Source: Xanthomonas sp. DAR 35659 (GTDB lineage: Bacteria > Pseudomonadota > Gammaproteobacteria > Xanthomonadales > Xanthomonadaceae). Taken from it: a DNA stretch of 64,000 nucleotides. Both the position numbers and the translations under genes were made by a program. Position 1 is the stretch's first letter, and every line of letters starts with the position of its first letter. Below are positions 41,701 to 51,300 of the stretch, piece by piece. The notes below the pieces were generated by a model. That model was not told where the DNA came from. It did not search any database and saw nothing but the letters and a program-made list of their open reading frames with translations. The stretch is taken from positions 2,594,001 through 2,658,000 of the forward strand of contig NZ_CP162488.1 of assembly GCF_041242975.1 (NCBI RefSeq), read 5' to 3'.

Positions 41701-44700
41701 CGGACGGGCGCTGTAGTCGCTGACCGGGATCGTGTAGACAGGCACGGAAGGCAGCACGCGCTGCTCGCCCGATTCGGTGATCACCGCGCGCAGCATGTCG
41801 TGACGGTCGATCACCGCCTGCAAGGCGGCGACCATCCTTTCGTGATCGTAGGCCGGGATATCGTGTTCCACATAGCCCTGCGTGGCGACATTGCCGAGCG
41901 CGAACGCGCCACTGCGTCCGAGCCAATACGCCTGCTGGATGGGGGTGAGAGGAAACGGATCGTGGCGGCCGTCGCGGTCGGCCACCAGAGGCGCGGACGC
42001 GACGGCCGGCGCGGGCGCCGCGCGTCTGGCGTCGATGCAGCGCGCACAGCCGGCGATGGTCGGCGCATCGAAGAAATCGCGCAGGCTCAGCTGGATCGAA
42101 AGGCGTCGCGTCACCGCCGAGATGATCTGCAACGACTTGAACGAGTTTCCGCCCAGCGCGAAGAAGTTGGCGTCCACTCCGATCCCGGCCACGCCGAGGA
42201 CTTCGCTCCATATCGCGGCCAGCTCCCGCTCCAGTTCCGTGCGCGGCGCGATGTCGCCGCCCGTTGTGGCGGCAGCGGCGACCGAGATGCCTGCCAGGGT
42301 GCGGCGATCGATCTTGCCGCCGGCGGTGCGCGGCAGGTCCGGCAGTTCCAGCAGAACCGTCGGCACCATGTACGTGGGCAGCGCGTTCGCCACCTGCCGG
42401 CCGATCGTGTGCTGCAACGTCTCCCAGGCGGGCGCACCGCTGGCGCGCACCACGCATGCGGCGATCACGTCGTGGCCCTGTCCGTCCTGCGCCAGCACCG
42501 CGGCGGCGGCGCGTACCCCTGCGACGCTGCCGATGGCCGCCTCGATTTCCTCGGGAGCGATGCGCTGCCCGTGCAGTTTGAACTGGTTGTCGCGCCGCCC
42601 GAGGTAGCGCAGCGTTCCATCCGGGCGCAGGAATGCGAGATCCCCGGTGCGATAGGCGCGCCGGCCGTCCTCGGCGGTGGTGAAACAGCCTGCCGTCAGC
42701 TGGGGCAGATTGAGGTAGGCGAGCGCGAGCGCATCGCTCTCCACGACAAGTTCGCCAGGCTCGAACAGGTCCGCTGGGCGGCCATCCTCCCGAAGCGGAT
42801 ACAGGCGCATTCCCGGCATGACCCCGCCGATGTCGCGGCAGTCCGCAGCGGCGCGCGACGCCGGCGCTTCCTGCATCGAGACCAAGGTCGCCTCGCTGCT
42901 TCCGTACAGGTTCGCCACGGTGCAGTGGGCCGGCAGCAGGCGCTGGGCGAGTTGCAGTGTGGCCGCATCGGGGGCTTCGCCGCCGAACACCACCGCACGC
43001 AGGCGGTCCGGGAGTCGCTCGCCTCGCGCCGCGAACAGGAACTTGAAGACGCTCGGCGTGGAGTGATAGAGCGTCGCTCCCTGCTCGACGGCGGTGGTCA
43101 CCGCCTCGGGGCCGTGCAGCTTCAGGTCCACAAGATGCAGGCAGGCGCCCTGGCTGAGCGCGGCGAACATGTCCAGCACGGCGGCGTCGTGGCTGAACGA
43201 GGCCAGTTGCAGGATCCGGTCGGATGCGTCGATCCGCAACCGCTGGACATAGCACGAGACGTACAGCGCGACGTGCGCGTGGGACTGCACCACGCCCTTG
43301 GGGGTGCCGGTGGAGCCCGAGGTGTACAGCACGTAAGCCTCTTGCGCGCCGGTCGCGTGCGCGACGCCGGGCCCTGGCGGGATCGATGCGATGTCGATGA
43401 GCGCGGGAGGGGCGAGCCCTGTCGCGACCGCGGCGGTGTGCGGATTGTGCAGCACGCAGCCGATGCCGGCGTCGGCAAGGATGTACGACAGACGTGCGGT
43501 TGGATAGGCAACGTCCAACGGGACATAGGTTCGCCCGGCCTTGATGCAGCCCCAGATCGCGACGACCATGTCGGCGCTGTGTCCAAGGCACAGCCCGATG
43601 CGTCCCTGCGGCGCGGCCGAGAGCGCGCCCGCCAGCGCATCGCTGCGGCGATCCAGTTCCGCGTAGGTCAGGGCCGTGTCGTCGGTCGCGACGGCAACGG
43701 CGTCGGGACGCGCCGCCACCTGGCGCAGCAACCTGTGCAATACCGGCGTGGCGTCGACGGCCTCGCCGCGGCGGTCCAGTGCCACCGCCGTCGCCGGGAC
43801 GCGGGCGAACGGCGCATAGGCGTCGATTGCCCGCGTCGGATCGGCGATCACGTCCTGGATCAGGCTTGCGAAACCGTCGGCGAAGCTGGAGATGGTCGAT
43901 GGATCGAACAGCGCCGCACGTGCCACCCACGCCACAGCCAGCCCGGCCGCGTCTTCGGTGACGTACAGATTCAGTTCGTGCTTGGCCGCGTCGACCTGGG
44001 TCGTCTGGTCCGCGCGGATGATGCAACCGGGCAACTCGGTGGCGACCTTGGCATTGTTCTGAAGCACGAACCACACCTGGAAGATGGGGTGGTACGCATT
44101 GCTGCGCGACGGATTGAGTTCCTCCACCACCAGCTCGAACGGCAGGTACTGGAATTCGTGCGCGGACAGGATGCGCTCGCGCATACGCTGCAGGTGCGCG
44201 TCGAAGGATTCGCCTGGAGCGAACGGATTACGCAGCACCACGGTATTGATGAATAGCCCGATCAGTGGCTCCAGCGCTACGTCGGTGCGCCCCGACATCG
44301 GCGTGCCCATGACGATGTCCGGCTGGCCGCTGGCGCGGTGCAGCAGCAGCGCGAAGACACTCTGCAGGAACATGAATAGCGTGATCCCGCGCGCCTTGCA
44401 GAACGCCTGCACCCTGGCGAGGGTCTGCATGTCGATCCGCTGCTCCACGCGCAGGGCGGCAACGTCCTGGGTGGCCGAGCGCGCCCGGTCCATCGGCAGC
44501 GCGTGGACGTCGGGGATCCCGGCCAGCGCCGCTGTCCAGTACTCGATCGCCAGCGCCCGCGCGGGACCCTCAAGCAGCTGTCGCTGCCAGACGGCGTAGT
44601 CCACGTACTGCAGCGGCAGCGCGGCGCGCGCGCCCTCCCCGGCCTCCTGCGCATGGAAGCGCTTGAGTTCTTCGACGAACACGCCCAGCGACCATCCGTC

Positions 44701-45333
44701 CGAGGCGATATGGTGGAAGCAAAAGATCAAGACGTGCATCCGTTCCGCGAGACGCACCACCTGCATGCGCAGCATCGGATCGCGCTCGAGATCGAACGGC
44801 GCAAGCGCATCCTCGCGTACCAAACGGGCCAGCGCTTCCTCGCGCGCCTGCGCGTCCAGCATCGATAGATCGACGCTGCGAAGCGGCACATCGAACGCAG
44901 CCTGGACGAACTGGAAGAAGTTTCCGTCCAGCTCCACGATGTTGGTGCGCAGAACCTGGTGGCGCTCGATGATCCGGCTCACCGCCTGCCGCAAGGCGTT
45001 CACGTCCAGCGCGCCCTCGGCGCGAAACACGCCCTGGATGTTGTATTGCCTGCTGCCTTCGCCGAGACGGTCGGTCAGCAGCAACTGCTGTTGCGCATAC
45101 GACAGCGGCGCGTCGTCCGCGGCGACGCGTGGTGCGATCGGCGGCAGCGTGGCCGCGACGGGCTGCAGCGCGGCGAGATAGGCGACGATCGCGTCCTTGT
45201 TGGCCACGATGTCGTCGCGCAGCGCCGTGGGCACGCCCTTGCCCGCGGCCGCCCGGTACGCCAGACCGCCTTCCTTCAGGAACAGCACGACATCCAGTTC
45301 CAGCGCCCTTTCGATGATCGCGTTGGGTGACAT
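38725..45333 (-). CDS. NRPS subunit B: C-A-T-Cy-A(Cys)-T
   Basis: NRPS of 2,202 residues. Order: TubC-like docking domain; C (HHIASDGWS near 205); A ([11 protein letters not shown] near 668); T (GGNSF near 1059); a heterocyclization domain (PLTPIQQAYWLGR start, DAIILDARS near 1259 replacing the usual HHxxxDG); A (FTSGSTGVPKG near 1735); T (GGNSI near 2132). The second A code reads DLYNMSLIWK, the cysteine type, so the Cy domain should condense and cyclise Cys to a thiazoline. No oxidase is inserted between cores A8 and A9, and none is nearby, so the ring is probably left reduced. The first A code reads about DALHVGLLVK with an unusual YGSSEAT core A5. It slightly resembles arylglycine codes, but I do not assign it. 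The start ATG overlaps the subunit A stop (TGATG), with a GAGGG tract upstream. Confidence 0.95.
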   Translation of the reverse strand: MSPNAIIERALELDVVLFLKEGGLAYRAAAGKGVPTALRDDIVANKDAIVAYLAALQPVAATLPPIAPRVAADDAPLSYAQQQLLLTDRLGEGSRQYNIQGVFRAEGALDVNALRQAVSRIIERHQVLRTNIVELDGNFFQFVQAAFDVPLRSVDLSMLDAQAREEALARLVREDALAPFDLERDPMLRMQVVRLAERMHVLIFCFHHIASDGWSLGVFVEELKRFHAQEAGEGARAALPLQYVDYAVWQRQLLEGPARALAIEYWTAALAGIPDVHALPMDRARSATQDVAALRVEQRIDMQTLARVQAFCKARGITLFMFLQSVFALLLHRASGQPDIVMGTPMSGRTDVALEPLIGLFINTVVLRNPFAPGESFDAHLQRMRERILSAHEFQYLPFELVVEELNPSRSNAYHPIFQVWFVLQNNAKVATELPGCIIRADQTTQVDAAKHELNLYVTEDAAGLAVAWVARAALFDPSTISSFADGFASLIQDVIADPTRAIDAYAPFARVPATAVALDRRGEAVDATPVLHRLLRQVAARPDAVAVATDDTALTYAELDRRSDALAGALSAAPQGRIGLCLGHSADMVVAIWGCIKAGRTYVPLDVAYPTARLSYILADAGIGCVLHNPHTAAVATGLAPPALIDIASIPPGPGVAHATGAQEAYVLYTSGSTGTPKGVVQSHAHVALYVSCYVQRLRIDASDRILQLASFSHDAAVLDMFAALSQGACLHLVDLKLHGPEAVTTAVEQGATLYHSTPSVFKFLFAARGERLPDRLRAVVFGGEAPDAATLQLAQRLLPAHCTVANLYGSSEATLVSMQEAPASRAAADCRDIGGVMPGMRLYPLREDGRPADLFEPGELVVESDALALAYLNLPQLTAGCFTTAEDGRRAYRTGDLAFLRPDGTLRYLGRRDNQFKLHGQRIAPEEIEAAIGSVAGVRAAAAVLAQDGQGHDVIAACVVRASGAPAWETLQHTIGRQVANALPTYMVPTVLLELPDLPRTAGGKIDRRTLAGISVAAAATTGGDIAPRTELERELAAIWSEVLGVAGIGVDANFFALGGNSFKSLQIISAVTRRLSIQLSLRDFFDAPTIAGCARCIDARRAAPAPAVASAPLVADRDGRHDPFPLTPIQQAYWLGRSGAFALGNVATQGYVEHDIPAYDHERMVAALQAVIDRHDMLRAVITESGEQRVLPSVPVYTIPVSDYSARPRSELDLHLQRLRADMSSQVRSVHVWPIFDFRVTLLPGAVGRLHVCTDAIILDARSRAILVDELMRLYADPTLALPPLAITFRDYVLAEAQQRKDEVFARAQRYWLDRLETLPPAPELPLALDPSRLETPVFVRRNHRFDRQVWEQLRDCATSLQVTPLCLLMTAFADVLAYWGGRNDFTVNVTLFNRLPLHEDVNRLIGDFTSSNLLQMEVPPGSTFIDRARAVQTRLLDDLDHRAYSGVDVLRQLVTRNGGVGAALMPVVFTGLVGSHGETGRQDGPSEPLDSEASTVGATQTSQVYLDCQVYDAANSIAVTWNTVDALFFPGVVDAMFTAYVDRVASIASDAQARGASVLALLPASQQAMIDASNATDVPRPPRLLHDLFLDKVQACADAPAVIAEEVVLSYDRLDRESSLLADTLSAHGVGVGDHVAVLMRKGWEQVVAVIAILKAGAAYLPIDADLPADRVAHLIAQTRARAVLVQHDHAMALDPALHVETVLLHPPAALAACAGSFRPALQTPADLAYTIFTSGSTGVPKGVMIDHAGAVNTILDINARFDVGPQDRVFGISELNFDLSVYDIFGTLAAGAALVIPAARHTRDPQAWTALLARHSVTIWNSVPALAKLLFDEVERTAADLSLRVVMMSGDWIPLDLPPQIRAALPDAVIQSLGGATEASIWSVGYRIDAIDPDWRSVPYGAALENQSMHVLNPAGQPCPAWVRGDLYIGGIGVAMGYHGNPELTAASFTTDAAGRRLYRTGDLARWMDDGNLEFLGRLDSQVKINGYRIELGEIESHLIGLDGIAEAVAVATGDRDARRLVAYVVPAAKDALATPQWQADALAERLDAALRRVLPGYMVPEAFVALPAIPLTSNGKVDRRSLPDPNIAATRHDPVAPATPIETDIAAVWSGLLGKEGFGVTDNFFALGGNSIVAVRAITAIREKYHLSGDAFQFNDFFGAATVRSVAAIVERLLQQADEADTAVLGDADAVESGLI

Positions 45334-48300
45334 CAGAACGTTCCCTCTTCCAGGTCGGCGCTCATCGCGAGCAGTGATCGTTCCTTGGCCAGCAGCCTGC
45401 CGTAGCTGCGCCGGGCATCGATGACCCGCGCCGCGGCCGCGACGGTCGGGTTCTGGAAGAATTCCTTCACGCTCATCGATGCGTCCTCGAGATCGAAATC
45501 GCGCGCGACCCGGCTGGCCAGGCGCGTCACCAGCAGCGAATGGCCTCCCAGCTCGAAGAAGTCGTCGTCCACGCCGACCGCATCGGTGGCCAGCAGTTCC
45601 TTCCATATCGCCAGCAGCGCCGCCTCCGTTTCGGTCTCCGGCTCACGCGTATGGCGCACGAACCGCCATCCCGGGTTCGAGCGGGTGTGCGCCAGCAGCG
45701 TGGCTCGGTCGATCTTTCCGTTTGGCGTCAGCGGCATCGCCTCCACGCGGATCAGCCGCCCAGGCACGATGAAGGCCGGCAGTTGCTCGACCAGGCTGGC
45801 CCGGATCTGCCGGAACAGCGCGTCGGCCGCCTCCGTATCCGGCGCCGGCGCCGCGAACGCGATACAGGTCGCCAGCGACATCTCCCCTGCCGCATCCGCG
45901 TGCGCCAGGGTGAGCGCATGCCGCACCCTCGGATGGCGGCAGACCAGGGCATCGATTTCGGCCGTCTCCACGCGATAGCCACGGATCTTGACCTGGTGAT
46001 CGGCGCGGCCGATGTAATGGAACACGCCCTGCCCATCGATGCGGACGAGATCGCCGGTGCGATAGGTGCGACCCGCGCCTGGCAGGACGTCGTCGGGGAA
46101 GCAGCTGAGGTTGAGGTCATCGCGATCGATGTAGCCATCGCTGACGCCGATGCCGCCGATGTACAGCTCGCCCACGACGCCGCGCGGCTGCAACTGCCGC
46201 TGGTCATTGAGCACGAACGCGAAGCAGTTGGGGATCGGGCGCCCGATCGGAACGGTGACCGTGTGCGATGCCGCCGCGTCGCGGCTGTAGAGGCCGGCGA
46301 TGGCGATGTCCGTGCATTCGCTGGGTCCATACATGTTCAGCAACTGCGCACGGCACAAGGGGCTGCGCAACCACGGACGCAGGTCGCTCATCCGGATCGC
46401 TTCGCCTCCCAGCGCGAGCAGGCGCAGCGAGGTGAGGCGCGGCCAGTGCGCCGGCGACTCCAGCAACTGCGCCGCCGCGCTCGGCGCGCAATTGATGACG
46501 CTCACGCCCGTCGCGTCGATCAGCGCGGCGATCGCGGCGGGGTCGAACACGTCGTCGGGCACGACCAGCGCCGCGCCCGCCAGCAACGGCGTGAAGACGT
46601 TCTTCTGGGTCATGTCGAAGCCGATCGACCCGATCAGCAGGCAGCGGTCCGCCGGCGTGAACGCGTAGTCGGAGAGATACCACAGCACGAGGTTGAGGAA
46701 GCTGTCCTGACGGACCCTTACCCCCTTGGGCTGGCCGGTCGAGCCGGAGGTATAGACCACGTAGGCGTGCCGTCTCTCGTCCAGCGGGGGCATCGCCTGC
46801 AACGTGGCGTCGGTCGCGTCCTGACCACCGGCGCACGCCTCTTTCAGCGCATCGTCGATCTTGCACACGCACGCCGCGCCGGTCGCGCCGGACAGGCGCG
46901 ACGCGGTCGCGTCGTCGCACAGGACCAGTGCAACCTGGGCATCCTCCAGGATGAAGCCCACGCGCGGCGCCGGGTAGCCGAGGTCGATCGGCAGGTAGGC
47001 GGCGCCGGACTTCATGACCGCCAGCAGCGCGATCACCAGTTCCACGCCGCGGGCCATGTAGATCGCCACCGGTCCGCCGGCGGCATGACCGTTGCGGACC
47101 AGCCACGACGCCAGGCTCCGCGCACGCGCGTCAAGTTCGGTGTAGGTCACCTGCCGCTCGCCGTGGATCACCGCCACGGCATCGGGCTGCTGCTGCGCCA
47201 TGCGTTCGAACCGTTCGCAGATCGACCCGCCGGGGATCAGCGCGTCCGGCAGAGTCCGCGCCGGTGCCAGCAGGGCCTCGCGCTCGGCGTCGCGCACGAT
47301 GGCGTGCTCGTGGATACCGAGCGCGGGGTGGGCGAGCAACGATTCGAGCAGGCAGGTGAAGGTATCCGAGAACCGCTCGATGGTCTGCGGCTGGAACAGG
47401 TGGGTATCGAACAGCCACTGGCAGGCCAGCCCGTCCTCGCCACCGCTGATGGCCAGTTCCAGGTCGAACTTGACCGGACGCGGCCCGTCCTCGTCGAGAA
47501 CCTTCACCGCCAGGCCGGGAACGCGCAGCGAGGCCAGTTTGGCCTGGGGGCTCTCGTCGTAGGAGAACAGCAGTTGCACGAGCGGCGAGTGCGCAGCGGT
47601 GCGGATGGTGCCGGTCGCCTCCACCACCATCTCGAAAGGCACGTGCTGGTACGCGAAGCCATCCAGGAAGGCGGCCCGGCTTTCCCGCAGCAGCGTCCCG
47701 AACGGGATGTTGCGGGTACAGTCGGTTCGCAACACCAGCGTGTTGGCGAAGAAACCGATCAACTGCCCGAGTTCGGCGCGGTGGCGGTTGGCGATCGGCG
47801 TGCCGATCACGATGTCGCGGTGCTCGCTCCAGCGCGATACCAGCACCGCGAACGCGGACTGCAACACGACGAACAGCGTGGTGTCGTGCGCCCTTCCCAA
47901 CTCGGCGAGCCGTGCCGCCAGCGAAGCCGGGATCCGGCTCGTCCAGGCGCGACCGCGCAGCGATGCCGTGGCGCCACGCGGTGCGTCCAGCGGCAGGCTG
48001 TGGCAGGCGGGCACCCCCTGCAGGCGCGCGCGCCAGAACTGCAATCCGGCCTCCAGCCCTCCGTCCAGCGCCTGCGCCCGTTGCATTGCCGCGTGCTGGC
48101 CATACTGCAGCGGCAGCGTCGGCAGCGGGTCCTCGCGCCCCTCGAGCATCGCGCCGTAGAGCGCGCCGAATTCCGCGATCAGGCGATCGACCGACCAGCC
48201 ATCGGCGGCGATATGGTGCAAGGTGAGGAACAGGACGGCCTCGTCGTCGGCGACGCTGAGCAGGCACGCCCTCAGCATCAGCGCATCGGCAAGGTCGAAC

Positions 48301-51300
48301 GGCGTGTCCTGCTCTTGCTGGCGCAAGCGCCGCGTCCATTCGGCACCGGTTTCGCGCGGCGCACGGCGATGCTCCAGCCGTAGCTGGAGGTCATCACGGA
48401 CCAACTGCACCGGTGCGCCGTCCGCGCCCGTCCTGAACGTCGTGCGCAGGCTTTCATGACGCGCCACGATGCGCTGCAGCGCTGCTTCGATCAGCGGTGG
48501 CTCGACACGCCCCCGCAGTTCCAGCACGACCGGCATGTTGTAGTGCTGGCTGCCCTGCTCCAGCTGATCGATGAACCACAGGCGCTGCTGTTCGAACGAC
48601 AGCGGATAGCTGCCGCCTTGCCCGCCCGCAAGTACCGGCGCCACCGCCACCTCGGGTTCCTGGTGCAAGGCGCGCGGCTGGCGGTCGATGAATGCCGCGA
48701 GCGCGGCGATCGTCGGATGTTCGAAGAACTGGCGATAATCCATGGCGATGCCGAAGCGGCTGCGCAGCGCCGCCAGCGCATCGGACACCAGCAGCGAGTA
48801 GCCGCCGAGCTCGAAGAAGCCGCGGTCGGGATCGTCGGCCTGCGGCCCTAGCAGTTCCACCCACAGATCGCGGACGATGGACTCCGTGGCGGTCAACGAC
48901 CGCCGTGCCGTGGCGGCGGCCATCACGTCGTCGCGCGCGGCCAGTGCCTTGCGATCCACCTTCCCGCTCTGGTTCAGCGGCAGCGCGTCGAGCAGCACGA
49001 AGCTGGACGGCACCATGAAGCCAGGCAGAGCGCCGAGCAGATGCTGGCGCAGGGCCTCGATGCGCGCATCGCCAGCGAATTCGCCGTCCGCCGCCAGATA
49101 GGCGACCAATACACGGTCGCCGCCCGGCACGTCTCGCGTGCCCACCGCGGCCTCGCGAATGCCCGGGAACGCGGCAAGACGCGCCTCGACTTCCCCGCAT
49201 TCGACGCGGTGGCCACGGATCTTCACTTGCTCGTCGAGGCGGCCCTCGAATGCTAGTTCGCCGTCGGCAAGTCGGCGCACCCGATCGCCGGTCCTGTACA
49301 CCCGATGGTGCCGTCCGTCGTCGCACTCCAGGTCGACGAAGGCCGCGCGCGTCTGCTCGGGTTTGTTCAGATAGCCCTTGGCCAGCGCGACGCCGGCGAT
49401 GCACAGTTCGCCGACGGCGCCTTCCGGCAGCGGCCGCAGATCGCGGTCGACGACGTACAACGTCAGTCCTTCCATCGCACGCCCGATGGTGACCTCCCCG
49501 GAGCGTGCGCTGATGCCGCCGATCGTGGCGCAGACCGTGGCCTCGCTGGGACCGTAGGCGTTGATGAAGCGGCAGTGGGTGGCCCAGCGCCGCGCTTCGT
49601 CTAGGGTGACCGCTTCGCCCGCGGAGATGACATGGGTCAGGGTCGGCCATGCCTGCGGCGACAGGCGCCGCAGCACCGTGGGCGGCAGCGTCGCATGGGT
49701 GACCCGGTAGCGTTGCGCCCAGGCGGTGAGCGCCTGCGCATCCGGCACCACATCCTCGGGCACGAGCACCAGTTCCGCTCCTGCGGACAGGGTGGTACTC
49801 CACTCGGAAACCGCGGCGTCGAAGCTCGGCGAGGCGAACTGCAGGACACGCGCATGCGCGTCGATGCCGAAGGCATCGGCCTGAGCCAGGGCCAGGTTGA
49901 TGAGGCCGCGATGGCCGATGAGCACGCCCTTGGGCTGCCCGGTCGAGCCGGAGGTGTGGATCACGTAGGCGTCGCTGTCCGGCGACAACCCCACCTCGGT
50001 CGCCGCGATCGCGGTGGCCGGCAGCACGGACAGCGCGGCATCCAACGTTTCCTCGTCCAGCATGAGCACTCCGTGCGGCTGCAGCAGCGCTGCCACCGCG
50101 GGGGGCAGCGCGGACGTCGCAAGGACGCAGGCTGGGGCGGCATCGTCCAGCAGGTAGGCGATGCGCGCCGGCGGATAGCCGGGATCCACCGGAACATAGG
50201 CCGCGCCCGCCTTGAGGACCGCGAGCGTGCCGACGATCTGCAGCGCGCCGCGCGGCAGGCACAACGCCACCCGCTCGCCTGGCCGCACGCCGCGCTGCAG
50301 CAGCAGCCGCGCCAGGCGGTTGCTGCGCTGTTCCAGCTCGAGATAGGAGACCGCCTGCTCGCCCCAACGCAACGCGACGGCGGTCGGGCGCGATCGTGCC
50401 TGCGCCGAAATCAGTTCATGCACGCCGGCGACCGTGGCTGGCCGCGCCGGCTGCCCCATCGCCGACGGCGTGCTCGCGAGGCGGACCTGCGCCATCGCGC
50501 GATCGGGCATGCAGACCACCTGTTCGAGCGCCGAGGCGAACGCGTTGGCGAGCGAATGCAGGTCATCCGTCTCCATCACCCCGGGCGCTGCGAGCCATCG
50601 GCACGACCACCCGTCCACGGCGCGGGTCACCAGACACTCCAACTCGTATTTCGCGACCGGCGTCGGATCCGGTAGCCGTTGCAGCCGTAGCCCGCCGGCA
50701 TCGATCACGCCGGGCAACGCGTCCTGGAAAGCGAAGAGCACCTGGAACAGCGGATGGCGGCCTGCTTCGCGCGGTGGCTGCAGCGCCTCCACGATGGCCT
50801 CGAACGGAACGTCCTGATGGTCGAGCGCCCGCGCCGCGTCGCGTTGGAATCGCGCCAGGTAGTCGGCGAAGCTCTCGCCGCGCGTGAAGCGATGGGGATA
50901 CGCCAGCATGTTGACGAACATGCCGACGCTGCCCTCGAACTCCGCGGCTGTGCGGCCGCTTACCGGGCTTCCGATCACGATGGCGTCGCTGTAGCTCCAT
51001 TTGCATAGCGTCAGCGCGAGCGCGCTTTGCAGCACACTGAATTCCGTCGCCGCTGCACGCTTGGCATACGCCTGGAGGCGATCCACCAACGGGCGCGCCA
51101 GCACGGTATCGACCGCTTCGGGAGCGGAACCGCCGGCTTCGCGCGAGCGCGGCGCCGGCAATGCGTGCGTCGGCGGCAGCCCAGCGAGCCGGTCTCGCCA
51201 GTACTCCAGTTGCGCCGCCCAGGCATTGCCGGCCAGCATCGCGTGCTGCCACGCCGCGAAATCGGCGAACTGGCGCACCGGCGCCGGCATCGGCGCGTCG

